In this document: positions 37,608-46,687 of the stretch, one piece after another
Layout: every line of letters starts with the position of its first letter
Numbering within the stretch: position 1 is the stretch's first letter
Source of the DNA: Arthrobacter gallicola
GTDB lineage: Bacteria > Actinomycetota > Actinomycetes > Actinomycetales > Micrococcaceae
Direction of reading: 5' to 3'
DNA length: 64,000 bases
Assembly (NCBI RefSeq): GCF_014836775.1
Contig: NZ_JACSQD010000008.1
Coordinates: forward strand, 124,001-188,000
Position numbers and translations under genes: made by a program
The notes under the pieces: generated by a model
The model's database searches: none
Seen by the model: only the letters and a program-made list of their open reading frames with translations
Told to the model about the DNA's origin: nothing

Positions 37608-38404
37608 CGTCCGGCCTTTCCGCTGACGAGGATCTCTCCAGTGACAGAGACCGGGTTTTCCTTGGTGCTGGCCAGGATCTCAGCGAAGTGCAGGGTGGTG
37701 GCGCTGGCGCCTTCGCGGGAGAGCCCGCCGCCGATGTGCATCAGGCAGGAGGCGTCTCCGCCGGAGCAGAGTGAGGCACCGGTGGAGGTGACGTTGGCGG
37801 TTTTGTCCGCCAGCATGGCGGAGGAAACATCCGCGTTCTTCATGGAGAAGGTTCCGCCAAAGCCGCAGCACTGGTCGGCTTCCGGCAGGTCAGCCATTTC
37901 GATCCCGCCCACGGAGGAAAGCAGGTTCAGCTGGCGGTCACCGAGGCGCAGCAGGCGCATGCCGTGACAGCTGGGATGGTAGGTGACCTTGTGCGGGAAC
38001 CAGGAACCCAGCTGCTCGGCGGCGTTGGTGATGCCCAGGACATCGGTTAGAAGTTCGGACAGTTCGTAGGTCTTGGCGCCGACGGCTTCCGCCGCGGCCT
38101 CCAGCTGGGTGTCGCCGCAGGACCGGGCGATCATCGGGTGCTGGTGCTTGACCGAGCCGACGCAGGAACCCGAGGGCGCGACGGCGACGTCGTAGCCCGC
38201 GGGGTCGAACGCCTCAACGTGGTTGCGGACCACGGGGACGGCCTCGGGGAAGTACCCCGAGTTCACGTGCATCTGGCCGCAGCAGGTCTGGCCGGACGGG
38301 AACACGACCTCGTGTCCCAGCCGTTCCAGGATCGCTACCGTGGCACGGGCTGTCCGTGGATACATCGCATCCACGATGCAGGTGGCAAATAGTGCAATTC
38401 TCAT
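37604..38404 (-). CDS. lutA: LutA Fe-S (CCG-domain) lactate utilisation protein
   Basis: A 266-residue LutA/YkgE protein with two CCG-type cysteine motifs: one in FPSGQTCCGQMHVNSG and YHPSCHGMRLLRLGD, the other in ADQCCGFGGTFSMKNADVSS. Related to GlpC and heterodisulfide reductase subunits, it carries the catalytic or electron-accepting centre of LutABC. First gene of the operon; ATG 38404. Operators of the TGGTC-TGACCA type lie upstream and are shared with the divergent permease. Confidence 0.95.
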   Translation of the reverse strand: MRIALFATCIVDAMYPRTARATVAILERLGHEVVFPSGQTCCGQMHVNSGYFPEAVPVVRNHVEAFDPAGYDVAVAPSGSCVGSVKHQHPMIARSCGDTQLEAAAEAVGAKTYELSELLTDVLGITNAAEQLGSWFPHKVTYHPSCHGMRLLRLGDRQLNLLSSVGGIEMADLPEADQCCGFGGTFSMKNADVSSAMLADKTANVTSTGASLCSGGDASCLMHIGGGLSREGASATTLHFAEILASTKENPVSVTGEILVSGKAGR

Positions 38405-38439
38405 GGCTGCCTCTCAGCGGGATGTCCCCGGGGCCGGTG

Positions 38440-38450
38440 TGGTCTGACCA
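38440..38450. promoter_or_regulatory. LldR-type operator 1 (TGGTCTGACCA)
   Basis: Perfect 5+1+5 inverted repeat TGGTCTGACCA, 36 bp upstream of the lutA ATG. This matches the operator core known for FCD-type GntR lactate regulators (LldR/LutR). Confidence 0.75.
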
Positions 38451-38537
38451 TACTAGGCACGTTATGAGCAACACACCAAGGGGGCCCGCGGCTGGTGGCC
38501 ATGATCACACGCTTGTCAACGGTGCGCTAGACTTCCA

Positions 38538-38562
38538 TGGCCTGACCATTGTGGTCTGACCA
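38538..38562. promoter_or_regulatory. Paired LldR-type operators (TGGCCTGACCA and TGGTCTGACCA)
   Basis: Two copies 14 bp apart (38538-38548 and 38552-38562), 40-64 bp before the lactate permease start. With the copy at 38440 they bracket the 197-bp divergent promoter region of lutABC and lctP copy 2. The regulator is probably the GntR protein encoded at 40575. Confidence 0.75.
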
Positions 38563-38601
38563 ACTCCCCCCGCCAGTTCTTCTCTTTTCCGGAGGTCCCC
38601 C

Positions 38602-40326
38602 GTGGATCACTTCACCGCCAGCACCGATCCGGTGTCCGGCAGCGTTGCCGCGTCAGCCATAGTGGCTCTCGTTCCCCTGCTCACGTTCTTTATCCTCTTG
38701 GCGTTCGTGAAGGTGAAGGCCCACGTTGCCGGCGCACTTTCCCTGGTAGTTGCCATCGCCGTCGCCATCTTTGCGTTCAAGATGCCGGCCGGCCTGGCCC
38801 TGCTCTCCGCTTCCCAGGGTGCCGTTTTCGGCGCGTTCCCGGTTGTCTGGATTGTGATCATGGCCATCTGGCTGTACCAGATCACGGTGGTCAGCGGCCG
38901 GTTCGAGGACCTTCGCCGCGTCTTCGATGTCATTGGCGGCGGGGACGTCCGCATCCAGGCGATCCTCGTGGCGTTCTGCTTCGGCGGTCTGCTCGAAGCC
39001 CTCGCCGGGTTCGGCGCCCCCGTGGCCATCACCGCCACCATGCTCGTTGCCCTGGGCTTGAAGCCCCTGAAGGCAGCAGCAGCCGTACTGGTGGCAAACA
39101 CCGCGCCGGTCGCCTTCGGCGCCATGGCCATCCCGATCACCACGGCTGCCAACCTTACCGGCCTCGACGCCGATCACATCGGTGCGGTCGTGGGGCGACA
39201 GGCACCCGTGCTGGCCATCATTGTGCCGCTGATCCTGGTCTTCATCCTCGACGGGTTCCGTGGCGTCAAGGACACCTGGCCTGCAGCTTTGGTTACCGGT
39301 GCCGCGTTCTCCATTGCCCAGGTGCTGTGCTCCACGTTCTTCTCCTACGAGCTCACGGACATTGTTGCCGCGCTGGCCGGCCTGGGTGCAGCCGTCGTCT
39401 TCCTGCGCTTCTGGCAGCCCCGCGGCCTCGACGCCGCGCGCGAACGGATGGGCCTCACCGCCCTTGTTGCCGCCGGCGCTAGCCGCCCGGGCACCGGCAG
39501 CGGTTCGACCGCCACCGCGGTCCGCGACGAGGACTCCCTGACCCCCTCACGCACCTGGCTGGCCCTGTTCCCGTACTTCCTGGTCATTGCGATCTTCGGC
39601 ATCGCCAAGCTTTGGAAGCTCGGGGTGGACATCCCCGCCTTCCTGGCGTCGACCGACATCCAGGTTCCGTGGCCGATTCTGCACGAGGCCCTGGTGGACG
39701 GGGCCGGAAACCCGGTGTCCTCCACCATCTACACGTTCAACTGGCTCTCCACCCCGGGCACGCTGCTGCTGATCACGGGCCTGATCGTTTCCGTTGTCTA
39801 CTCCCGGTTCGACGACGGCGGCCGTTACCGGATGAGCGTCGGCAACGGTGTGGCGGAGATCGGCCGCACGGTCTGGAACATGCGCTGGGCCGCCCTGACC
39901 ATCCTCTCGGTCCTGTCCCTGGCCTACGTTATGAACTTCTCCGGCCAGACCGTATCCATCGGCACCTGGCTGGCGGGAGCCGGCGGCTTCTTCGCCTTCC
40001 TGTCCCCCGTCCTCGGCTGGATCGGCACCGCCGTGACCGGCTCTGACACCTCCGCCAACGCCCTGTTCGCCCGCCTGCAGCAAACCGCGGGGCTTGAAGC
40101 CGGCATCGACCCGAACCTCCTGGTGGCCGCCAACACCACCGGCGGCGTCGTTGGCAAGCTCATCAGCCCGCAGAACCTGGCCATTGCGGTGACCGCCGTG
40201 AAGCTGGACGGGCAGGAATCCGTACTGCTGCGCAAGGTGGTTGGCTGGAGCGCTGGCCTGCTGCTGGTCCTCTGCACACTGGTCTACCTGCAGTCGACTC
40301 CGATCCTGGGCTGGATGCTTCCGTAG
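38602..40326 (+). CDS. lctP: L-lactate permease (LctP family), copy 2
   Basis: A 574-residue LctP permease, full-length for the family, with the same conserved blocks as copy 1 (FEDLRRVFDVIGGGDVRIQA, GLLEALAGFGAPVAITATML, VVGKLISPQNLAIAVTAVKL). GTG start at 38602 follows GGAGG at 38591. The central loop is short. Divergent from lutABC and sharing its operators, so it imports the lactate that LutABC oxidises. Ends in a strong terminator at 40365-40421. Confidence 0.95.
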   Translation: MDHFTASTDPVSGSVAASAIVALVPLLTFFILLAFVKVKAHVAGALSLVVAIAVAIFAFKMPAGLALLSASQGAVFGAFPVVWIVIMAIWLYQITVVSGRFEDLRRVFDVIGGGDVRIQAILVAFCFGGLLEALAGFGAPVAITATMLVALGLKPLKAAAAVLVANTAPVAFGAMAIPITTAANLTGLDADHIGAVVGRQAPVLAIIVPLILVFILDGFRGVKDTWPAALVTGAAFSIAQVLCSTFFSYELTDIVAALAGLGAAVVFLRFWQPRGLDAARERMGLTALVAAGASRPGTGSGSTATAVRDEDSLTPSRTWLALFPYFLVIAIFGIAKLWKLGVDIPAFLASTDIQVPWPILHEALVDGAGNPVSSTIYTFNWLSTPGTLLLITGLIVSVVYSRFDDGGRYRMSVGNGVAEIGRTVWNMRWAALTILSVLSLAYVMNFSGQTVSIGTWLAGAGGFFAFLSPVLGWIGTAVTGSDTSANALFARLQQTAGLEAGIDPNLLVAANTTGGVVGKLISPQNLAIAVTAVKLDGQESVLLRKVVGWSAGLLLVLCTLVYLQSTPILGWMLP

Positions 40327-40364
40327 TAACCGGCCCCGCTTCCCCCGGCGCTGCGGCGCTGGCC

Positions 40365-40421
40365 GGAGTGGCGGAGCGTGTATTCCTTGGGGGGAATACA
40401 CGCTCTGCCACTCCTTTTTTT
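40365..40421 (+). terminator. Rho-independent terminator of lctP copy 2
   Basis: A 22-base arm (40365-40386) pairs with 40393-40414 with only one or two mismatches around the loop TTGGGG, followed by seven T (40415-40421). It lies 38 bp past the permease stop. Confidence 0.93.
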
Positions 40422-40460
40422 GCATGGCCCCTGTGGTGGAGCGGGGGCTGTGTTGAGCCG

Positions 40461-40472
40461 TGGTTTGAACCA
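40461..40472. promoter_or_regulatory. Possible autoregulatory operator TGGTTTGAACCA upstream of the GntR gene
   Basis: The inverted repeat TGGTT-TG-AACCA lies about 100 bp before the GntR start. It keeps the outer TGG/CCA of the lactate operators but has a different centre. It could be a weaker autoregulatory site or unrelated. Confidence 0.35.
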
Positions 40473-40574
40473 TGATTGAACCGTGGAACGGGTCTGGTTC
40501 CGGTTGTGACGGTGTTCAGAACCCTTTGTTGCGGACGCCGGGGAATCCCGGGCCTGCCGTGTAAGGATGTTGCA

Positions 40575-41345
40575 GTGACTCATACGGATTCCGCTCCCCT
40601 TCCGCCGCGCCGCAGCTATGACCTGCTGCTGGAGAACATCGAAGCGGGCCTGCGGAACGGCGAGATCAAGCTGGGCGACCAGCTCCCCGGCGAACGCACC
40701 CTGGCGGAAACCTACGGCATCTCCCGCGCCTCCGTCCGGGAAGGCATCCGGATCCTGGATGCCTTGGGAGTTCTGCGTTCGTCCTCCGGTTCCGGCCCGA
40801 AGTCCGGCGCCATTATCGTCTCCGAGCCATCCGCCGGGCTGTCCTCGGCGCTGCGCCTGCACATGGCCAGCAACCGGCTCCCGGTGGCGGACATCGTGCA
40901 GACCCGTGTGCTGCTGGAAACCTGGGCGGCCGAAGCGGCGGCGAACGCGCCGCGCACCGAAGAAACCGCTGCGGCCTTGGAGCGGGCCCGCGGCCTGTTG
41001 GAAGCCATGGACCGCCCTGACCTGGAGCGGGATGCTTTTCACACCCTTGATGCCCAGTTCCATGTGGAGCTCAGCTCGCTGGCCGGCAATGCCGTGATCG
41101 AGACCATGATGGCCTCGCTCAGCGGTGCCATCCGCGGCTACGTCAAGGAGGCCATGGACAACTTCGAAGACTGGCCTGGCATCCTGGCTGTGCTGCGGGA
41201 GCAGCATCACGGGATTTACGACGCCGTCGCCGCTGCGGATGGTTCCCTGGCCGCCCGGCTGCTCCGCGGCCACATCGAATGGTTTTATGCCCAGATCCCG
41301 GCGCACCGGCCTGCGCAGTCCCCGGCCGCGCCCTCCCAGCCCTAA
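40575..41345 (+). CDS. lldR: FCD-domain GntR regulator, probable lactate-responsive LldR
   Basis: A 256-residue FadR/FCD-type GntR protein. The winged HTH reads TLAETYGISRASVREGIRIL; the FCD ligand domain has the metal-site region TLDAQFHVELSSLAGNAVIE and the terminal H near HIEWFYAQ. GTG start 40575 follows AAGGA; an upstream in-frame ATG at 40476 would add a cysteine-rich leader. Its position after the lactate permease and the TGGTCTGACCA sites in this region make it the likely lactate-released repressor. A metal-site His/Asp set supports alpha-hydroxy acid sensing; direct evidence is lacking. Confidence 0.88.
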   Translation: MTHTDSAPLPPRRSYDLLLENIEAGLRNGEIKLGDQLPGERTLAETYGISRASVREGIRILDALGVLRSSSGSGPKSGAIIVSEPSAGLSSALRLHMASNRLPVADIVQTRVLLETWAAEAAANAPRTEETAAALERARGLLEAMDRPDLERDAFHTLDAQFHVELSSLAGNAVIETMMASLSGAIRGYVKEAMDNFEDWPGILAVLREQHHGIYDAVAAADGSLAARLLRGHIEWFYAQIPAHRPAQSPAAPSQP

Positions 41346-41476
41346 GGCCTGCCGGTGCTGCCAGCACTCCCAGCGCTCCCAGTGCTGCCCACCGGAGGGG
41401 TGACGCTGCGCTCCCCCGGCAACCACGGGGGAAAACCCCATGGTCACCGGGGCTGTGCACGGAGAAAGATGTAATC

Positions 41477-42922
41477 ATGACACCCACCCGCGCCTCCGAT
41501 CCCGACACCACACCCGGCCTGGTCGAGGCAGACTCCACCCCGGCACAGCACAGCCGGCACCCCCGGCACGTTCCGCATTCTGAACGCAGCCCCCATTCTG
41601 AACGCACCCCGCACCTGCAAAGCACCCGTGTTTCCCGCCCCGGCACAGGGCGCCCGGCGTTCTTCCGCAGCAGCACCTGGCGGGCCTTCGGCTACCACTG
41701 GGTGACGCTGCTGCTGGCTCCGTTTGGCCTGGCCTATGCCGTGACCACCGTGTCCCTCGGCGCTTCGCTGCTGGTGACCTTCGTGGGACTGATCGTTATG
41801 GCGGCCCTGGTCGCCGGGGCACGGTCCTGGGGTACCCTCCACCGTTCCCTGGCCGCCGGACTGCTGGACCGGGAGATTCCGGCGCCGGTCCGCTTTGCTC
41901 CCCGGCCGGGGTTCTTCGGCTTCCTCCGCTCCGGACTGGCCGACGGCGCCGGCTGGCGCGCCCTGAGCCACATGGCCGTCAGCTTTGTGACGTCAGTACT
42001 GTCAGCGTGCCTGAGCATCACCTTCCTGGCGGCCGGCCTGGGCTGCATGACGCACTGGTACTGGTACCAGTGGCTTCCGCCCCAGGAAGCCGGTGACGGC
42101 ACCTGGCACCGCGGCAGCATGATTGCCCCGGATGTCTACGTCGAGGGGTTCTGGTGGCAGGCCGCCTACGTTGGAGTCGGCCTCCTCCTGACGTTCCTTA
42201 TCTGGCCGTCCCTCAACAACGGCCTGGCACGGCTGCAGGCCAGCCTCGCTGCGGGGCTGCTGGGACCCACCGCCGCCCAGGACCGGGTCCGCGAGCTGGA
42301 GGCGAGCCGAAGCAGCTCCGTCGCCGGTGCCGATGCCCGGCTGGCGCAGATCGAGCGTGACCTGCACGACGGAACCCAAGCCCAGCTCGTGGCCATCGCC
42401 ATGAAACTCGGGGATGCCAAGGACCGGATCGCAGGCACCGAGGCACCCGCTGAACTGCAGCATCTTCTGGACACCGCGCACGGCACGGCGAAGGATGCCC
42501 TGGAAGACCTGCGCGGCATAGCCCGCGGCATCCGTCCGGCGGTCCTGAACGACGGACTGGACACCGCCCTGGAATCGCTCGCCGCTACCGCACCCCTGCC
42601 GGTGTACCTGTCCTACCGGCTGCCGGTCCGCCCCTCCCCCGCAGTGGAAGCCATCGCCTACTACTGCGCTGCGGAGCTGGTGACCAACGCGGTCAAGCAC
42701 TCCGGCGGTTCGCGGATCAGTGTCCTGGTTCTTCAGGAGGACTCCGGCCTGACGCTGAGCGTCAAGGACGAGGGCGCAGGCGGCGCAGGCTCCGGCACAG
42801 AGAGCGCCGGGACCGGGCTGGCCGGGCTTGCCGAACGGGTCCGGACCGTGGACGGAACGCTCCGGATCTCCTCCCCGGACGGAGGCCCGACGGTTGTCAC
42901 CGTCCGCCTCCCGCTGTCCTGA
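41477..42922 (+). CDS. Sensor histidine kinase (HisKA_3 / LiaS-NarX type)
   Basis: A 481-residue membrane kinase. After a polar N-terminus come about four hydrophobic segments of a putative-sensor domain (WVTLLLAPFGLAYAVTTVSL; LGASLLVTFVGLIVMAALVA; AYVGVGLLLTFLIW). The HisKA_3 motif is DLHDGTQAQLVAIAMKLG with phospho-accepting His297, and the HATPase has ELVTNAVKHSGGS and a GTGLAGLAERV lid. ATG 41477 follows GGAGAAAG. It is paired with the response regulator 92 bp downstream. Signal unknown; it sits inside the lactate gene block. Confidence 0.9.
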   Translation: MTPTRASDPDTTPGLVEADSTPAQHSRHPRHVPHSERSPHSERTPHLQSTRVSRPGTGRPAFFRSSTWRAFGYHWVTLLLAPFGLAYAVTTVSLGASLLVTFVGLIVMAALVAGARSWGTLHRSLAAGLLDREIPAPVRFAPRPGFFGFLRSGLADGAGWRALSHMAVSFVTSVLSACLSITFLAAGLGCMTHWYWYQWLPPQEAGDGTWHRGSMIAPDVYVEGFWWQAAYVGVGLLLTFLIWPSLNNGLARLQASLAAGLLGPTAAQDRVRELEASRSSSVAGADARLAQIERDLHDGTQAQLVAIAMKLGDAKDRIAGTEAPAELQHLLDTAHGTAKDALEDLRGIARGIRPAVLNDGLDTALESLAATAPLPVYLSYRLPVRPSPAVEAIAYYCAAELVTNAVKHSGGSRISVLVLQEDSGLTLSVKDEGAGGAGSGTESAGTGLAGLAERVRTVDGTLRISSPDGGPTVVTVRLPLS

Positions 42923-43014
42923 CCAGTTCCCCCAGCACGCCCGCTTCCTCAGCTGACGGGTTCCCCCACCACTCGGGTTTCCCCCGAAACGCGCCGGTAG
43001 GGCAAGCTGCTGGC

Positions 43015-43704
43015 ATGAGGATTGTCATCGCAGAAGACTCCGCCCTGCTCCGGGCCGGGCTGGTGGAACTGCTGAACGGCCGGGGACACCAGGTGCTCGC
43101 GGCCGTTGGCGACGCGGAGGAACTGTTCGCCGCGCTGGAAACCTCGCTTCCCGACGTCGTGATCCTGGATAACCGCATGCCGCCCAGCCACACCCATGAA
43201 GGGATCCGCGCCGCCCTGCAGCTGCGGGAAACCCGCCCGGAGATCGGCGTAATGCTGCTCTCGCAGTATGTGGAGACGCGTTACGCCGCGCAGCTTTTCG
43301 CCGGGCAGCCCAGTGGAACCGGCTACCTGCTCAAAGACCGGGTGGCCGACGTCGCCGATTTCCTTCACGCCCTGGAACGCATCCGCGCTGGCGGGACGGT
43401 GCTCGACCCCGAGGTTGTCCGGCAGCTGATGGGCGCCGGACGCCACACGGGCCTGGAATCCTTGACCCCGCGGGAGCGGGAGGTTCTGGAGCTTATGGCC
43501 CAGGGACGGACAAACGCCGGTATTTGTGCTGAACTGTTCCTCTCCGCCGGAGCAGTGGAGAAAAACATCACCTCAATATTCGGCAAGCTGAACCTCCATC
43601 CAGCGGCCGGGGACCACCGGCGGGTCCTCGCCGTACTGCAGTATCTGCAGGCCGCCCGCCCTGTGTGGCCTGACCATTTCGCGGAGGGCGGGTCCCGGGC
43701 CTAG
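43015..43704 (+). CDS. NarL/LuxR-type response regulator
   Basis: A 229-residue response regulator. The receiver domain has acidic residues near 7-8, the phosphorylated Asp52 in VVILDNRMPPS, and the conserved Lys in GYLLKDRVAD. The LuxR HTH is LTPREREVLELMAQGRTNAG and the following ELFLSAGAVEKNITSIFGKL. It is the partner of the kinase at 41477. Its last 13 codons contain the lactate-type operator TGGCCTGACCA, so the 3' end also serves as the control region of the D-lactate dehydrogenase gene. Confidence 0.92.
   Translation: MRIVIAEDSALLRAGLVELLNGRGHQVLAAVGDAEELFAALETSLPDVVILDNRMPPSHTHEGIRAALQLRETRPEIGVMLLSQYVETRYAAQLFAGQPSGTGYLLKDRVADVADFLHALERIRAGGTVLDPEVVRQLMGAGRHTGLESLTPREREVLELMAQGRTNAGICAELFLSAGAVEKNITSIFGKLNLHPAAGDHRRVLAVLQYLQAARPVWPDHFAEGGSRA
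43666..43676. promoter_or_regulatory. LldR-type operator TGGCCTGACCA before dld
   Basis: The same 11-base sequence as the site at 38538. It lies 76-86 bp before the dld start at 43752 and inside the 3' end of the response regulator gene. This ties the D-lactate dehydrogenase to the lutABC/lctP regulon. Confidence 0.6.
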
Positions 43705-43751
43705 ATTTGTACCGGGACCAAAGCCCCGTCGATGTCTCGGATCAGGATCGT

Positions 43752-46568
43752 ATGTCAGTCACAGCAGAGTCTTCCGCCCCAGCAATCAGTGCCCTCCGCA
43801 GTTCGGGAATCAGCACCCGGGAAATCGACCGCCGCAAAATGGCGCACGATGCTTCCCACTACCTGCTGCTCCCCCAGGCCGTGGCGACACCCGCCAACAC
43901 TGCAGAGGTGGCTGACCTGCTGCGCCGCAGCCGGGAGCTCGGCATCCCCGCGACCTTCCGATCCGGCGGGACATCCCTCTCCGGCCAGGCCCTGAGTGAC
44001 AGTCTGCTCATCGACACCCGGCACCATTTCCGGGACATCGAGGTGCTCGACGGCGGTGCCCGGGTGCGCGTGGCACCCGGCGCCACGGTGCGCTCGGTCA
44101 ATTCCCGGCTCGCCGCCTTCGGCCGTAAACTCGGGCCCGATCCGGCGAGCGAGATCGCCTGCACGATTGGCGGCGTGGTCGCCAACAATTCCTCCGGGAT
44201 GGCGTGCGGCACCGAGTTCAACACCTACCGGACGCTGGAGTCCATGGTGCTGGTCCTGGCCGGCGGAACCGTGCTGGACACCGCGGCACCGGACGCCGAG
44301 CAGCAGCTGCGCACCCTGGAACCGGAACTGTTCGAAGGGCTGCTGCGCCTGCGCGGGAGGATCGTTGCCAACCCGCACTCCGTCGCCACGATCACCCGGC
44401 TGTTCTCCATGAAAAACACCATGGGCTACGGGCTGAACTCGTTCCTGGACTTCGAGAGCCCGGTGGACATCCTGGCCCACCTGATGATCGGCAGCGAGGG
44501 CACCCTGGGGTTCGTGGCCGAAGCGACGTTCCGGACCATTCCGGCGCTGCCGAAGGTCGCGACCGGCCTGATGTTCTTCGACACGCTCGACGCCGCGGCC
44601 ACCGCACTGCCCGAGCTGACCGCCACCGGGCTGGCCACCATCGAGCTGATGGACGCCACCTCCCTGCGGGTAGCGCAGCTTGCCGCCGATGCACCCCTGG
44701 AACTGCGGAACCTGGACGTCCAGGCCCACGCCGCCCTGCTCGTGGAACACCAGGCCGCCACGGCCGAGGAGCTGACGGCCAAGCGCGAAGAATCCCGTCC
44801 GCTGTTCGATTCCCTGCAGCTTGCCGCTCCGTTTGCCATGACGTCCAAGTCCGCGGACCGGGCTGCAATGTGGCACCTGCGCAAGGGCCTCTACACCACG
44901 GTCGCCGGCGCCCGCCCCTCAGGCACCAACGCCCTGCTGGAAGACATCGTGGTGCCCGTCCCGTCATTGGCCCGCACCTGCGGCGAACTGGCGAAGCTCT
45001 TCACGCAGCACCATTACCGGGACTCGGTCATCTTTGGGCATGCCAAGGACGGCAACGTCCACTTCATGCTCAACGAGAACTTCTCCGACCCGGCCGAGCT
45101 GGCCCGCTATGAGGCGTTCACCGAGGAGATGGTGGACCTGGTCCTGGCCGAAGGCGGCTCCCTCAAGGCCGAGCACGGCACCGGACGCATCATGGCCCCC
45201 TATGTCCGCCGCCAGTACGGCGATGAACTGTACGCGGTCATGTGCGAGGTCAAGGCACTGATCGACCCGCAAAACCTGCTCAATCCCGGCGTCCTCATCA
45301 ACGACGATCCCCGGTCCTACATCGAGAATCTGAAGGTCGCACCCACCGTCGAGGAGGAAGTGGACCGCTGCGTCGAATGTGGATACTGCGAGCCGGTCTG
45401 CCCCAGCAAGGACCTGACCACCACACCGCGCCAGCGGATTGTGCTCCGCCGGGAAATCGCGGATGCCGAGGCCCGCGGGGACACTGCCCTGGCTGCGGAG
45501 CTGCGCAAGGACTATGACTACGACGGCGTGCAGACCTGCGCCGCGGACGGCATGTGCGTGACTGCCTGCCCGGTTTTGATCAACACCGGGGACCTGGTCC
45601 GCCGGCTCCGTGCCGAAAACGCCAACCCCGTGGCCGGCACCGGCTGGAAAACCGCCGCCGGACACTGGGGAACCGTAACCACCCTGGGCGGGAAGGCTTT
45701 GAGCGTCGCCAAAGCAGTGCCCGCGCCGCTGCCCAAGCTGGCTACCGCCGTCGGGCGTGCCGTGCTGGGAGCGGACAACGTTCAGTCCTATGACACCGTG
45801 CTCCCGGCCGGCGGCACCCGCCGGACCCCGCATGAGGACGCCGATCCCGTGGCGGTGTTCTTCCCGGCCTGCATCGGCACCATGTTCGGTCCCGCGGAGG
45901 GCGGGGAAGGTGCCAGCGCCGCGTTCCTGGAACTTTGCGGGCGTGCCGGCGTCGGCGTGCGGGTGCCCAGCGGAATTGGGGACCTGTGCTGCGGAACACC
46001 GTGGAAGTCCAAGGGCTTCACCTCCGGGTACCAGGCCATGAGCGAGAAGGTGCTGGCCAATTTGTGGGCAGCCACCAACGGCGGGGAGCTTCCCGTGGTG
46101 TGTGACGCGGCGTCCTGCACCGAAGGCCTCGAGACCATGAAGCGGCTGGCCGGGGAAAGCACGGTCTACCCCGGACTCCGGTTCGTGGATTCGGTGGACT
46201 TCGTCAGTGAAACGGTGCTCCCCCGGCTGGAGATCACCGCGCAGCTCGGTTCGCTGGCTCTGCACCCCACGTGCTCCTCCACTCAGCTCGGTGCGAACGA
46301 CGCCCTGCACAGGATCGCTGCGGCTGTCAGCACCGAGGTCTTCGTGCCGCCGAGCTGGGGCTGCTGCGCGTTCGCTGGAGACCGCGGCCTGCTGCACCCT
46401 GAACTCACCGCTTCGGCCACGGACCGGCAGGCGGCAGAGATCAATGCCCGCTCGTTCGACGGCTACGCTTCCGTGAACCGCACCTGCGAGATCGGCATGA
46501 GCAAAGCCACCGGCCAGTCTTACCGGCACATCCTGGAGTACCTGGCCGAGGCCACGCGTCAGCCGTAA
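43752..46568 (+). CDS. dld: FAD-linked D-lactate dehydrogenase with Fe-S and CCG domains
   Basis: A 938-residue fusion. The N-terminal FAD-binding PCMH domain has ATFRSGGTSLSGQALSDSLL and ASEIACTIGGVVANNSSGMA, followed by the FAD-oxidase C domain (FGHAKDGNVHFMLNENFSDP). Two 4Fe-4S motifs follow near 537 (CVECGYCEPVCPS) and 595 (CAADGMCVTACPV). A CCG-type C-terminal region has DLCCGTPWKSKGF and SWGCCAFAGDRGLLHPELTA. This architecture oxidises D-lactate or glycolate and passes electrons to the respiratory chain. ATG 43752 follows AGGA; a TTG at 43707 is a poorer alternative. Confidence 0.92.
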   Translation: MSVTAESSAPAISALRSSGISTREIDRRKMAHDASHYLLLPQAVATPANTAEVADLLRRSRELGIPATFRSGGTSLSGQALSDSLLIDTRHHFRDIEVLDGGARVRVAPGATVRSVNSRLAAFGRKLGPDPASEIACTIGGVVANNSSGMACGTEFNTYRTLESMVLVLAGGTVLDTAAPDAEQQLRTLEPELFEGLLRLRGRIVANPHSVATITRLFSMKNTMGYGLNSFLDFESPVDILAHLMIGSEGTLGFVAEATFRTIPALPKVATGLMFFDTLDAAATALPELTATGLATIELMDATSLRVAQLAADAPLELRNLDVQAHAALLVEHQAATAEELTAKREESRPLFDSLQLAAPFAMTSKSADRAAMWHLRKGLYTTVAGARPSGTNALLEDIVVPVPSLARTCGELAKLFTQHHYRDSVIFGHAKDGNVHFMLNENFSDPAELARYEAFTEEMVDLVLAEGGSLKAEHGTGRIMAPYVRRQYGDELYAVMCEVKALIDPQNLLNPGVLINDDPRSYIENLKVAPTVEEEVDRCVECGYCEPVCPSKDLTTTPRQRIVLRREIADAEARGDTALAAELRKDYDYDGVQTCAADGMCVTACPVLINTGDLVRRLRAENANPVAGTGWKTAAGHWGTVTTLGGKALSVAKAVPAPLPKLATAVGRAVLGADNVQSYDTVLPAGGTRRTPHEDADPVAVFFPACIGTMFGPAEGGEGASAAFLELCGRAGVGVRVPSGIGDLCCGTPWKSKGFTSGYQAMSEKVLANLWAATNGGELPVVCDAASCTEGLETMKRLAGESTVYPGLRFVDSVDFVSETVLPRLEITAQLGSLALHPTCSSTQLGANDALHRIAAAVSTEVFVPPSWGCCAFAGDRGLLHPELTASATDRQAAEINARSFDGYASVNRTCEIGMSKATGQSYRHILEYLAEATRQP

Positions 46569-46595
46569 CCTCCCGTGCTGATCCGGCCCCGGGGG

Positions 46596-46629
46596 TGGTC
46601 TGGCGCTACCGTTGAATAGCGGCTGACCA
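46596..46629. terminator. Imperfect hairpin after dld
   Basis: TGGTCTGGCGCT (46596-46607) and AGCGGCTGACCA (46618-46629) pair at 10 of 12 positions around a 10-base loop. It may be the dld terminator. Its ends also carry TGGTC / TGACCA half-sites, so a regulatory site is an alternative. Confidence 0.4.
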
Positions 46630-46687
46630 GTGTCTGACCGGGCGTCTGACCGGGCGCGGGATGGGCAGCGGGAGAGGACTTTCGGGA

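Noticed and set aside
36036-37967. 643-codon plus-strand frame opposite lutB/lutA
   Set aside because: Antisense to genes with intact Fe-S motifs and coupled overlaps; no recognisable domain.
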